The notes: generated from the sequence alone by a model not told the origin. DNA of 14,718 nucleotides from Proteobacteria bacterium UBA6920 (GCA_002448875.1 DKAS01000171.1:12165-26882); one strand, 5' to 3'. Numbered from the stretch's first letter, positions 7,185 to 14,219 are shown. A program made the numbers and translations.

Positions 7185-8090
7185 ATGGTCGTCAAGTGGC
7201 ATTACCCGAAGGTGCTGGCGCTTGGAGTCTTGCTGTTGTGTGTTGGTGCCGCGCAGGCGGAGGAAACCTTGAAGCCCTTCGTGCTGGCCAGTGTCGCGGC
7301 GGGCGAAGTGGATGCCGTGGCTGCCGAGGTTAAACAAAAACTGCAGGCGGCCGGCTTCGAGGTGGCGGGTGCGTACTCGCCCTACGCCGATGCGCAGGTC
7401 ATCGTCGTAACCAGCGAGGCATTGAAACAAAACGCGGCGCAGTCACAGTTCGGTGGCTATGGCGCGGTGCAGCGCGTGTCCGTGACCAAGGTGAAAGACG
7501 AGGTGCAGGTGGCCTACACCAATCCGGTGTACATGGCCGCCGCCTATCGTATGCAGGGCGATCTGGCCGCCGTTGGCGTACAACTGGCCACCGCGCTGGG
7601 CAAAAAAAACGAATTCGGCCCGGAGGAGGGCTTGAGCGCCAAGAAGCTGAATAAGTATCATTATATGGTAGGTATGGAGTACTTCGACGAACCCAGCACC
7701 TTGGCGGAATTTCCCAGCTATGACGACGCGGTGAAGGCGGTGGAAGCCGGTCTGGCGGCCAACGACGGCGGTGTATCGAAGGTTTATCGGGTCGATGTCC
7801 CCGGCAAGCAGGAAAGCGTTTTCGGGGTAAAACTGACCAAGGAGTGCAGCGGCGACGAGTACATCATGAACTACATCGACTTCAAACCCACGCGCTCCAC
7901 CGCCCACCTGCCCTATGAAATGCTGGTTTCCGGCGGCAAAGTCTATGCCCTGTACGCCCGCTTTCGCATCGCCATCAACTTTCCCGATCTGAAAATGATG
8001 GGCGCCAACAGCTTCATGAAAATCATGTGCGCCCCCAAAGCCATCAAGCAGGCGTTGATTTCCGCCAGCGGTCAGGCGCAAGCGCAGTGA
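7185..8090 (+). CDS. Exported protein of unknown function (301 residues)
   Basis: I do not recognise this family with confidence. The start at 7185 has AGGAGAG (7173-7179) at good spacing and gives a classical signal peptide: Lys4, hydrophobic core (11-20) and AQA-EE cleavage near residue 25. The mature protein is about 276 residues. It appears to contain two alpha/beta repeats. The first (about 32-140) has AAEVKQKLQAAGFEVAGAY and YTNPVYMAAAYRM. The second (about 158-295) has MVGMEYFDEPSTLAEFPSYDD and KVYRVDVPGKQ. The arrangement is loosely reminiscent of DUF302-type folds, but I cannot confirm that. Two cysteines (221, 282) remain in the mature form and could pair in the periplasm. The hydrolase gene lies 210 bases downstream, after a possible terminator, so the two are probably separate units. 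Confidence 0.85.
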   Translation: MVVKWHYPKVLALGVLLLCVGAAQAEETLKPFVLASVAAGEVDAVAAEVKQKLQAAGFEVAGAYSPYADAQVIVVTSEALKQNAAQSQFGGYGAVQRVSVTKVKDEVQVAYTNPVYMAAAYRMQGDLAAVGVQLATALGKKNEFGPEEGLSAKKLNKYHYMVGMEYFDEPSTLAEFPSYDDAVKAVEAGLAANDGGVSKVYRVDVPGKQESVFGVKLTKECSGDEYIMNYIDFKPTRSTAHLPYEMLVSGGKVYALYARFRIAINFPDLKMMGANSFMKIMCAPKAIKQALISASGQAQAQ

Positions 8091-8096
8091 CTCGGT

Positions 8097-8129
8097 AAAC
8101 CGGCGGCCGCGTGCCTTAGCAGCCGGTTT
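8097..8129 (+). terminator. Possible weak terminator after the exported-protein gene
   Basis: AAACCGGC (8097-8104) and GCCGGTTT (8122-8129) are perfect 8-base arms around a 17-base loop, starting 7 bases after the stop codon. The three Ts in the 3' arm are followed by C, not a T-run, so intrinsic termination would be inefficient. The position supports a transcript-end role. Confidence 0.4.
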
Positions 8130-8300
8130 CCTGCTTCGCCTGGCCCGTCGAGAACCGCCGAACCCTGGGTGTCGTCGATCTGGAAGTCGGGGCAGTAGAT
8201 GAAACTGGCCGGTCAGGTGAAAAAAGTCGCTGTGGTTGCTCGCGGTATTGAGTCATGGTAATTAACTTCAAACATGGTTCGCTCTGCTGAGGACTGAAAA

Positions 8301-9083
8301 ATGATTATTAAGGAAGATCTTGCTGATTTGCCCGCCGCCGCGGGCAGAATGCGCGCGCAGGTTTTTCGCCCCGCCGCCCCCGGCAACTATCCCGGTCTGG
8401 TCTTGTTTTCGGAAATTTTTCAAATCACGGGGCCGATCCAGCGCTCCGCGCGCTTGCTGGCGGGGCATGGCTACATCGTCGTCGTGCCCGAGATCTTTCA
8501 TGAGTTTGAGCCCATGGATACGCCCTTGCCCTACACCAAGGAAGGGACGGACAAGGGTAATCGTTATAAGACGGAGAAGGAGCTGAGTTCCTACGATAGC
8601 GATGCCCGTGCCGCCATCGAATATTTGAAAGCATTACCCGATTGCACCGGCCGCCTGGGATGCATCGGTTTCTGTATCGGCGGGCACCTGAGTTTTCGCT
8701 GCGCGATGAATCCGGAAATTCTTGCCGCGGTGTGTTTTTACGCCACCGATATTCACAAGCGTGGTTTGGGCCGGGGCATGCAGGATAACAGCCTGGACCG
8801 TGCCGGCGACATCAAAGGCGAACTGCTGATGATCTGGGGGCGCCAGGATCCGCATGTGCCCCAGGCGGGACGCGAGATGATTTACCGTCGTTTAATCGAG
8901 CTGGGCAGCACGCTGTCGTGGCATGAATTCAACGCGGAGCATGCTTTCATGCGCGACGAAGGCTATCGTTACAACCCGGCGCTGGCGCAGATTTGCTACG
9001 CCATGAGTTATGAGCTGTTGCACCGCAAGCTGCATTTGAGCGAGCCCGCGCCGGCGGCCGGGGGTACCGAGTCGCGACACTAG
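8301..9083 (+). CDS. Dienelactone hydrolase family protein
   Basis: This is an alpha/beta hydrolase of the dienelactone hydrolase family (260 residues; about 235 is typical, with an extra C-terminal tail). The triad is complete: Cys125 in the nucleophile elbow GFCIGG (123-128), Asp183 in GRQDPHVP (180-187) and His214 in AEHAFMRD (212-219). Glu38 in FSEIF sits where the family's regulatory glutamate is found. No signal peptide is seen, so it is cytoplasmic. Family members hydrolyse dienelactones in chloroaromatic breakdown, but most genomic homologues have unknown ester substrates. No other catabolic genes are nearby, so the substrate cannot be inferred. The start is supported by TGAGGA (8288-8293). 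Its 3' end is convergent with the small lipoprotein gene, with only 10 bases between. Confidence 0.93.
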   Translation: MIIKEDLADLPAAAGRMRAQVFRPAAPGNYPGLVLFSEIFQITGPIQRSARLLAGHGYIVVVPEIFHEFEPMDTPLPYTKEGTDKGNRYKTEKELSSYDSDARAAIEYLKALPDCTGRLGCIGFCIGGHLSFRCAMNPEILAAVCFYATDIHKRGLGRGMQDNSLDRAGDIKGELLMIWGRQDPHVPQAGREMIYRRLIELGSTLSWHEFNAEHAFMRDEGYRYNPALAQICYAMSYELLHRKLHLSEPAPAAGGTESRH

Positions 9084-9093
9084 CGCCTGTCGC

Positions 9094-9732
9094 TTAATAC
9101 CCGGTAAATATCGATCGAGGCATTCTGAACCCCCCAGGGTTGCGTTCTCCTATCTGCCAGGTGATTCGTTGTGCGTCAGACACATTTTGCAGGACCGATT
9201 CGTGCGCAAGCTCCGGATATTTGCTCAGAAATAAATCCATATCTCGTTTTGACTGATCAACAATAACTCGACGGATATCGAGATCGCTGATGTGCAGATG
9301 AATATTCCCGATATAGGTTATTGCTTTTCGTTTGATACTTACCATGATCGGTGATGTTTCGTCCGGCGCGATGGAAATCGATTTTAAACGGCTAAGGTAA
9401 CCGGTAATTGCGTAATCGCCTGGTTGGAGCGCTACCACCATCAGGCGGCCAGCGGGTTGTGGCATTTCCGAAACGCAGTCATTGCTTGGCAGCCAGTCGG
9501 GTTGGGTCGCGAAGCTGATCAACAATTGCTCGGTGTGCGCCTGGTTCTCCAGTTGAATAAAGTTCGAAACTTCACATAATCCAGAATAAGTCAGCGATGC
9601 CACGAGCAAACCCATGGCGGGATTTTCAGAAAATGACCAATTATTTCCTACATTTGTCGGTAAGCTGAAACAGCCCGTCATCCACTGGCAACAGATCGCC
9701 AGACAGGTCCAGCGAAGAAATTGACTGCTCAT
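9094..9732 (-). CDS. Small putative lipoprotein of unknown function, in AT-richer DNA
   Basis: This 212-residue protein is not recognised as a named family. The start at 9732 is chosen over 9753 because it has GGAG upstream and gives a compact signal: Arg7, hydrophobic WTCLAICCQW, then MTGC with Cys21 as a plausible though non-ideal lipidated cysteine. The mature part has a short beta-rich core with LQPGDYAITGYLS (102-114), a pattern common in small lipoproteins, followed by YIGNIHLHISD (140-150), and a C-terminal helix with DMDLFLSKYPEL (164-175). Base composition is clearly AT-richer than in the hydrolase gene beside it, which hints at a separate origin. TATACT lies just upstream on its strand (near 9764-9769) and could be a -10 box with a poor -35. 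Confidence 0.75.
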   Translation of the reverse strand: MSSQFLRWTCLAICCQWMTGCFSLPTNVGNNWSFSENPAMGLLVASLTYSGLCEVSNFIQLENQAHTEQLLISFATQPDWLPSNDCVSEMPQPAGRLMVVALQPGDYAITGYLSRLKSISIAPDETSPIMVSIKRKAITYIGNIHLHISDLDIRRVIVDQSKRDMDLFLSKYPELAHESVLQNVSDAQRITWQIGERNPGGFRMPRSIFTGY

Positions 9733-9868
9733 GGAAGGCTCCGAAAATTCCATCTGCCGGGAGTATACTTCAAGGAGTTGGCGTGGGAAATTGTCCGGTC
9801 GGGAATTGTCTACTAAAGTGATTGCCCTGTACGTTTTAGGTGATCAGCTGTGAGGCATCCGGGCATCC

Positions 9869-9888
9869 GGGGTCGGACCATCGTAACT
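9869..9888 (+). repeat. Dispersed 20-base repeat, copy B
   Basis: GGGGTCGGACCA (9869-9880), two bases, then GTAACT (9883-9888). It matches copy C (14202-14221) at all positions except the 2-base gap, and copy A (5575-5594) at all but three. Confidence 0.75.
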
Positions 9889-9925
9889 TTCTGAAATTAA
9901 GTAAATTATCCCTCTGATGAGGGGC

Positions 9926-9952
9926 AAAAAAGTGCCTTGGAAGGCCCTTTTT
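9926..9952. terminator. Bidirectional terminator-like hairpin
   Basis: AAAAAAG, a mismatch and GCC (9926-9936) pair with GGC, a mismatch and CTTTTT (9943-9952) around TTGGAA. The A-run and T-run give a U-tract on both strands. A second small hairpin (CCCTC/GAGGG, loop TGAT, 9910-9923) is directly before it. No plus-strand gene reaches it, so it may only insulate the two minus-strand genes or belong to repeat copy B. Confidence 0.45.
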
Positions 9953-10045
9953 ATCGGCAAAATGCTTTGCTCAGGATCGCGGATCGTTTCGCGCCCTTCG
10001 TAATAAGGATCAATCGGAGTTCGCCCCGATAACCACCGAGAGTTT

Positions 10046-10075
10046 AAAAAAAACCGGCCTGATTTCTCAGGCCGG
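10046..10075 (-). terminator. Intrinsic terminator of the 744-residue lipoprotein gene
   Basis: On the minus strand, CCGGCCTGA, a GAAA loop and TCAGGCCGG form a perfect 9-base-pair stem (10075-10054). It is followed directly by eight Ts (10053-10046). It begins 41 bases after the stop of the 10116-12350 gene. This is a textbook Rho-independent terminator with a stable tetraloop. Confidence 0.95.
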
Positions 10076-10115
10076 ACAAGGTTAGCGTTTCGGTATTTTC
10101 GCTGACTGACTAGCG

Positions 10116-12350
10116 TTACTGGGCGTTTGTTACGTTGCAGCCACTACCCTGGGTGATACTGACGGTGCTGGTCTTGCCGTTCAGGATGGTGATGTTGCTG
10201 CAACCGGTGCCGGTGACACCATTGACGCTGGTGCCCAGCGAGGTGTAAGTGCCCGCCGGCAGCGAAATCTTGAACGATCCATCACCGCGGGCCTGGGTAC
10301 TGGTCAGGCGCCCGTTCTTGCCGCAGGTCGCGCCGGTCAGGCAGATGGACAGCGACGCGCCGCCGGTGCCGGCGTTGCCGTCGAGGTAACCCACACCCAC
10401 CGTGTCACCCAGGGTAGGCATGGTCAGAGTGCCAAGATCGATCACGTCGCCCAGGGGAGAGCCAACGGTGGTGGCCAGGGCATTGACGAAACTGACATAG
10501 CCCATGTTACCGCTGGAAACCAGCTGGCCGGTGCCGTAAGTGGGATTGTTGTCCATGCGCGCCTGCAGCACATAGTCTGCGGCGGTGTCGGTATACACAC
10601 TGAACGTGCCGTCAGAAGCCGAAACTTCCAGGCTTACGTTGTTGTAAGCGACGGTGTCACGCAGTTGCATCACCGCCTGCGATATCGGGGTGGTGCCGTC
10701 TGCTGCTAACAGCTTGCCTTTGATTTCCGTGGTTGGCGCATTGAGCAACAGACCTTTGACCGCCGTCGGCGTGTTGTCATCGGCGCCATTGGTATCCGCC
10801 GCCACGTTCTGGCCGCGAGCCTGCACATAGTAGGGTATCGGCAGGGCGGGATCCAGGCGCGGATTTACCATCAACCGGAATTTGCCTTCGCGATTGGCAC
10901 GCAGGCGCTCGATGCGGCCGCTGTCGGCGTTGGCGATGGTGACCACCTGGCCGGGGACGGCGGTGCCCGTGTTGTCGGTAACCGTGCCGGTGATGGCCAC
11001 GCCCGGTTCCAGCACCGCGTCGTAAGTGTAAACAGTGTTGGCCGCCAGGGTTTCGCGCGACGCCATATTGCGATCGTATGCGCCGCTGGTGCCTTGACGA
11101 TAGATTTCCGAGGCGTAGGGCAGGCGAGTTCTGTTGAGGAAGGACAGCATATAGTCGCCGGGCTTGACGTTGACCCGGTAGTTGCCGTCCGCCTGCACCC
11201 GGCCGCTGGTCAGGGGCATGAAAGTATCATATTCGCGCAGCAGTACATTGGCTCCTTCCACCGCGCCATTGTCCACGGAATTGGTCACCGAGCCCTGAAC
11301 CCGCGCGCCACCGGCCAGCAGGATGAAGTTTTTACTCAGCGGCGTGGCATCCGCCACGCTGACCTTGCCCGCGCCGAACTGGCTGTTGGCGCCGCCGGAA
11401 CCGTCACTGGCGCTGGCGCTGCTGTCGGTCCACCACTGGCTGGCGGCCATGCTGGTATCGGTGCGATTGATCGCTCCCAGAATATAGTCGCCACTCAAAG
11501 TGCGACCGGTGATATACGGATCGGCGCTGCCGGCCGCGGGCACGTTGACGCAGTAATCGCCGGCAGTGTCGGTCTTGGCCGTGGCGCGGGTAACCCAATT
11601 GCCGTAGTCGCGCACGATGATATTGACGCCGGCCACAGCGTTGCCGCTGCTATCGGCGACATGGCCGCAGATTTGGCCGGGTGCTGTGCTGCTGTCGATG
11701 ATATTGTTGAATTCTTCGTTGGCGGAGCATTCCGATTTAAAGGCGTCGCTCAGCTGTGCCGAGTCCAGTCCGGTCGGATCCACGTTCTGCACAAGTTCAG
11801 CGACGGCATCGGCGATTTCATCGACTTCGGCGCTGGTGAGTTTGTCCAGTTCGGACACATTGCTTGCGATCAGGTCGCTGACCGCGTCCGCTACCGGGTT
11901 TACATCGTTGACTTCACCGCTGACTCGTACATCCATGTTGCCAGTATTGCCGGCGGCACGGATGACGTATTTCGGACCGGGCATGAAACCAGTGGGTTCG
12001 ACGATGGCATAGACGCCGCCGTCACCGGTCGTGGTTTCCGCCAGCGGCAGGCCCACCTGGTCGCCATTGGCGTCGACTTCGATCAGCTGGATATTGACGC
12101 CGGCGCCCACCGGGGCTACACCCTCGATGGCGGCCACGGCGGACGAACCGAAGATACTTGCCAGCAAACGTCCCAGCAATCCCGGGCGATTGAAAGCCAC
12201 TTGACCGCCGGGGGCTTCCACTACGCCGGTAAGTTGCGGGTTCGCCTCCGTGGTGGACGACTGATTCTTGCTGCCCCCATCGGAACAGGCGCCCAGGCTC
12301 AGGGTCAGCGCGCCCAATATGACAATCGCGGTTTTTCTTCTTGTTCGCAT
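10116..12350 (-). CDS. Large lipoprotein with repeated carboxypeptidase-regulatory-like domains
   Basis: This is a 744-residue predicted surface or periplasmic lipoprotein. The start at 12350 has GGAGAG upstream and gives a basic n-region (MRTRRK), a hydrophobic core and lipobox LGAC with Cys22, followed by a Ser/Gly/Asn linker. An early module (about 80-135) is followed by a helical stretch (150-220, VADAVSDLIASNVSELDKL). At least four carboxypeptidase-regulatory-like beta-sandwich units come next, beginning near ICGHVADSSGNAVAGVNI (227-244), VQGSVTNSVDNGAVEGANV (351-369), ITGTVTDNTGTAVPGQVV (453-470) and IKGKLLAADGTTPISQAV (543-560). A final unit ends in GDGSFKISLPAGTYTSLG (689-706). The G.V.D..G..V.GA.V and DG.F...V.PG.Y motifs define the fold. 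Such domains usually serve adhesion, carbohydrate binding or structural stalks; the ligand is unknown. Several cysteines (208, 228, 267, 670, 676, 717, 738) could form disulphides. It has its own strong terminator. Confidence 0.88.
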   Translation of the reverse strand: MRTRRKTAIVILGALTLSLGACSDGGSKNQSSTTEANPQLTGVVEAPGGQVAFNRPGLLGRLLASIFGSSAVAAIEGVAPVGAGVNIQLIEVDANGDQVGLPLAETTTGDGGVYAIVEPTGFMPGPKYVIRAAGNTGNMDVRVSGEVNDVNPVADAVSDLIASNVSELDKLTSAEVDEIADAVAELVQNVDPTGLDSAQLSDAFKSECSANEEFNNIIDSSTAPGQICGHVADSSGNAVAGVNIIVRDYGNWVTRATAKTDTAGDYCVNVPAAGSADPYITGRTLSGDYILGAINRTDTSMAASQWWTDSSASASDGSGGANSQFGAGKVSVADATPLSKNFILLAGGARVQGSVTNSVDNGAVEGANVLLREYDTFMPLTSGRVQADGNYRVNVKPGDYMLSFLNRTRLPYASEIYRQGTSGAYDRNMASRETLAANTVYTYDAVLEPGVAITGTVTDNTGTAVPGQVVTIANADSGRIERLRANREGKFRLMVNPRLDPALPIPYYVQARGQNVAADTNGADDNTPTAVKGLLLNAPTTEIKGKLLAADGTTPISQAVMQLRDTVAYNNVSLEVSASDGTFSVYTDTAADYVLQARMDNNPTYGTGQLVSSGNMGYVSFVNALATTVGSPLGDVIDLGTLTMPTLGDTVGVGYLDGNAGTGGASLSICLTGATCGKNGRLTSTQARGDGSFKISLPAGTYTSLGTSVNGVTGTGCSNITILNGKTSTVSITQGSGCNVTNAQ

Positions 12351-12653
12351 AGTGATATCTCTCCAAAGAGTTTGAATACCAATGAACACTCGCAACGAGT
12401 GGATTCGAAATGCCGGAGTACAGCCGGAGGTATATCGGTTCATCGAGGTAATTTGTTGAGCGGGTTTCAGGCAAAGCAAGGAGAATCAAACTACGGTGGT
12501 GAGTTTTTACTTTCAGTTGAAGTGAAGAGTGAGGGGCGTCAAGTGCGGACTTCACCCTCAGCATATCAGAGCCTGCCTAGTACGCAGGGTGGGCGACCGA
12601 GGCAGGTTATCGGGGTTTGTTGGCGGTAAACAGCGTGAGGGTTCCGGTCGGTG
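12351..12653. other. Intergenic stretch between the large lipoprotein and TetR genes
   Basis: These 303 bases hold no supported gene. They must include the promoter of the minus-strand lipoprotein gene, but no clear -35/-10 pair was found. The notable structure is the CACTCG/CGAGTG palindrome at 12387-12401. Possible arms GTGAAG (near 12522) and CTTCAC (near 12551) may form a weak hairpin. No good terminator was seen after the TetR gene. Confidence 0.5.
12387..12401. promoter_or_regulatory. Perfect palindrome in the leader of the large lipoprotein gene
   Basis: CACTCG (12387-12392) and CGAGTG (12396-12401) flank CAA. It lies 36 bases before the start codon of the 10116-12350 gene. It could be an operator half-site pair or a leader hairpin. 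No matching copy was seen elsewhere in the window. Confidence 0.35.
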
Positions 12654-13235
12654 CTATTCCACCGCCCCAAGCAATTGCAGCGCCACCTGCCGGCAGCTCT
12701 CCAGCAGCGCCTTCTCCGCCTTGCGGTCCGACAGGGTTCTTGCCACCGCCACGCCGCCGATCATCATGGCTGTGACGGCCATCACCGTTTCCCGGTCGCA
12801 ATGGGAAAAGTTTTTGGTATAAGTGCGGATCAACTGATTCATCTTCAGGTACACATCGGTGTAGGCCTGCCGCGCTTCCGGTTCGTTCACCGCCACGTCG
12901 GTGACCAGAAAGGCCAGTGGACAGGGCTGCTCGGCTTTGTGCAGATGCCCCTGGCTGAGGTAGCCACTGACCAGTTTTGCCAGCCAGCGCTGTTCCGTCA
13001 GGTCCTCGGGTTTGGTCTGACCAAACACGGAGAATACCGGAGTATAGGCGATGGCCTGGGCGTACAGGTCCTGCTTGCTGTTGAAATGCGCATAGAAGCT
13101 GCCGCGGGTCAAGCCGGCGTCGGCCATCACCGCGTCGATCGATGTGGATTCAAAACCCTGGCGGGTAAACAGGCGCACCGCGCTCTGCAGGATGCGACCA
13201 CGGCTTTGTTGTTTGTGTTCGGCGGTGTAGGGCAT
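12654..13235 (-). CDS. TetR/AcrR-family transcriptional regulator
   Basis: This 193-residue protein has the standard TetR size and layout. The N-terminal DNA-binding domain (about 8-55) carries RILQSAVRLFTRQGFESTSIDAVMADAGLTRGSFYAHF with the typical helix-turn-helix ending in the FYAHFNSKQDL segment. The C-terminal ligand-binding domain (about 70-190) includes QPCPLAFLVTDVAV (103-116), a pattern seen in a TetR subgroup; Cys105 might be a sensor residue, which is inference. The start at 13235 has GGGAG upstream, and longer frames to 13331 lack support. The gene is divergent from the MAPEG gene. The palindrome at 13253-13270 lies between its own predicted -10 and -35, which points to autorepression and control of the divergent operon. 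The inducer is unknown, possibly a lipophilic or electrophilic compound, judging by the neighbours. Confidence 0.95.
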   Translation of the reverse strand: MPYTAEHKQQSRGRILQSAVRLFTRQGFESTSIDAVMADAGLTRGSFYAHFNSKQDLYAQAIAYTPVFSVFGQTKPEDLTEQRWLAKLVSGYLSQGHLHKAEQPCPLAFLVTDVAVNEPEARQAYTDVYLKMNQLIRTYTKNFSHCDRETVMAVTAMMIGGVAVARTLSDRKAEKALLESCRQVALQLLGAVE

Positions 13236-13249
13236 TGTGTCTCCCGGGC

Positions 13250-13278
13250 TATATATGTTGTTGAACATATTATGGCAT
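13250..13278 (-). promoter_or_regulatory. Candidate promoter of the TetR gene
   Basis: On the minus strand, ATGCCA (13278-13273; four of six to -35), a 17-base spacer, then TATATA (13255-13250; -10). The -10 lies about 15 bases before the start codon. The spacer is almost entirely filled by the palindromic operator. Confidence 0.45.
13253..13270. promoter_or_regulatory. Probable TetR operator
   Basis: ATATGTT (13253-13259) and AACATAT (13264-13270) are perfect 7-base inverted arms around GTTG, an 18-base site of the usual TetR-family size. It lies between the divergent genes and overlaps the -10/spacer of the regulator's promoter and the -35 of the MAPEG promoter. A bound dimer would therefore block both. 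It is the only such palindrome seen in the gap. Confidence 0.72.
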
Positions 13279-13288
13279 AGCCTATGAT
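13261..13288 (+). promoter_or_regulatory. Candidate promoter of the MAPEG-thioesterase operon
   Basis: TTGAAC (13261-13266; four of six to -35), a 16-base spacer, then TATGAT (13283-13288; five of six to -10). It lies 33 bases before the GTG start. The -35 is inside the right half of the palindromic operator. Confidence 0.5.
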
Positions 13289-13321
13289 TGCCTGGGTACA
13301 CAAGCAAACGGGGTGTAATGC

Positions 13322-13744
13322 GTGAATCCACTACACATGCTCTATCCGATGTTTATCCTGGCCGCACTGACTTTCTTTATTACCATCCGCCTGGCGCGGC
13401 TGCGCAAGCGCGCCGTGCTGCAGGACGGCTTGAAATCCAGTTACTTCAGGTATAACCAGGGCGGCGAGCCGCCCGAATACATGCTGCGCAACGAACAGCA
13501 CTACGCCAATCTCTACGAGCAGCCGGTATTGTTTTACACCGGTTGCCTGCTGGCTTATGTCACCGCCGGCGTGAATCCCCTGACCGTGGCGCTGGCCTGG
13601 CTGTACGTCGCCAGCCGGCTGCTCCACACTTATATCCACCTGCGCCTCAACAAACTGCTCATGCGCCGCAATGCCTTTATTCTCTGCACCGTCGTGCTTA
13701 TGACATTGTGGCTGGTGCTGCTGGCGCAACTCCTAACTCGCTGA
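13322..13744 (+). CDS. MAPEG-family integral membrane protein
   Basis: This 140-residue protein fits the MAPEG family (membrane-associated proteins in eicosanoid and glutathione metabolism), whose members are small four-helix inner-membrane proteins, often trimeric and glutathione-binding. Four hydrophobic segments are visible at about 6-26, 66-84, 86-104 and 117-138. The family-like region RNEQHYANLYEQPVLFYTG (56-74) is followed by SRLLHTYIHLRLN (98-110). The start is a GTG at 13322 with GGGGTG six bases upstream; an in-frame ATG at 13337 is the alternative. Bacterial members may conjugate glutathione to or reduce lipophilic substrates, but many are uncharacterised and catalysis is not assured. 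It is the first gene of a two-gene operon divergent from a TetR regulator, consistent with an inducible detoxification or lipid-modifying role. Confidence 0.9.
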   Translation: MNPLHMLYPMFILAALTFFITIRLARLRKRAVLQDGLKSSYFRYNQGGEPPEYMLRNEQHYANLYEQPVLFYTGCLLAYVTAGVNPLTVALAWLYVASRLLHTYIHLRLNKLLMRRNAFILCTVVLMTLWLVLLAQLLTR

Positions 13745-13754
13745 GCGAAGTACT

Positions 13755-14219
13755 ATGAGCCTTATTTTCCGCATGCTGTGGCTGCTGATCAGTGCGTACT
13801 TCAAACCACGTTTGCCCGTGGTCAAGCCGGTCAATGAAATCAGCATGATCGTTCTGCCCAATGATCTCGACATCAATTTGCATATGAACAATGGTCGCTA
13901 TTTAACCATCTGCGACCTGACCCGGGTCGACATGTTCATCCGCACCGGGATGGCCGCGACCATGCTCAAGCACAAATGGATGCCGATTATCACCGAACAT
14001 ACGATGACATATAAGCGGGCGCTGGGACTCTGGCGGCGCTACCGGGTGCGCATGGAGGTGACCGCCTGGGATGAGCGTTGCTTTCACATGCGGCATACCT
14101 TCCTGGTGGGCGATAAGGTTATGGCGGAGGGTACCTCCAAGGGTGTTATTTACAGCCGGCGCGATGGCGTCATCCCGCCGCAGCAGGTGATGGACGTGAT
14201 CGGGGTCGGACCACAGTAA
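13755..14219 (+). CDS. Hot-dog fold acyl-CoA thioesterase-like protein
   Basis: This 154-residue protein belongs to the 4-hydroxybenzoyl-CoA thioesterase-like hot-dog superfamily, whose members hydrolyse acyl-CoA or acyl-carrier thioesters. The signature is NDLDINLHMNNGRYL (36-50). Asp37 or Asp39 is the likely catalytic acid, and HMNNGRY forms the start of the central helix. The beta-sheet follows with MTYKRAL, YRVRMEVTAWDERCF and KVMAEGTSKGVIY. The N-terminal hydrophobic MLWLLISAYF resembles the membrane-proximal segment of THEM6-like proteins, so it may act at the membrane. It starts 10 bases after the MAPEG stop with only a weak ribosome-binding site, which suggests translational coupling. 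The last codons GVGPQ and the stop are part of repeat copy C, so the native C-terminus may have been replaced. Substrate unknown. Confidence 0.88.
   Translation: MSLIFRMLWLLISAYFKPRLPVVKPVNEISMIVLPNDLDINLHMNNGRYLTICDLTRVDMFIRTGMAATMLKHKWMPIITEHTMTYKRALGLWRRYRVRMEVTAWDERCFHMRHTFLVGDKVMAEGTSKGVIYSRRDGVIPPQQVMDVIGVGPQ

Larger units (their letters stand above)
9754..10115. other. Non-coding stretch with repeat and hairpins
   Basis: No gene is supported here. The left end probably carries the promoter of the 9094-9732 gene. The rest holds repeat copy B (9869-9888), a CCCTC/GAGGG hairpin (9910-9923), a bidirectional terminator-like hairpin (9926-9952) and the strong minus-strand terminator (10046-10075). 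Confidence 0.6.

Noticed and set aside
7443..8081. Minus-strand open frame opposite the exported-protein gene
   Set aside because: The plus strand has a signal peptide and a good ribosome-binding site. The reverse frame is His/Gly-rich and has no recognisable features.
8199..8261. 20-codon open frame (MKLAGQVKKVAVVARGIESW) before the hydrolase
   Set aside because: No adequate ribosome-binding site and no evidence of conservation; such short frames are common by chance.
11094..12629. 511-codon plus-strand open frame opposite the large lipoprotein
   Set aside because: The minus strand carries the recognisable repeated beta-sandwich motifs, signal peptide and terminator. The plus frame has Ala/Gly/His-rich shadow composition.
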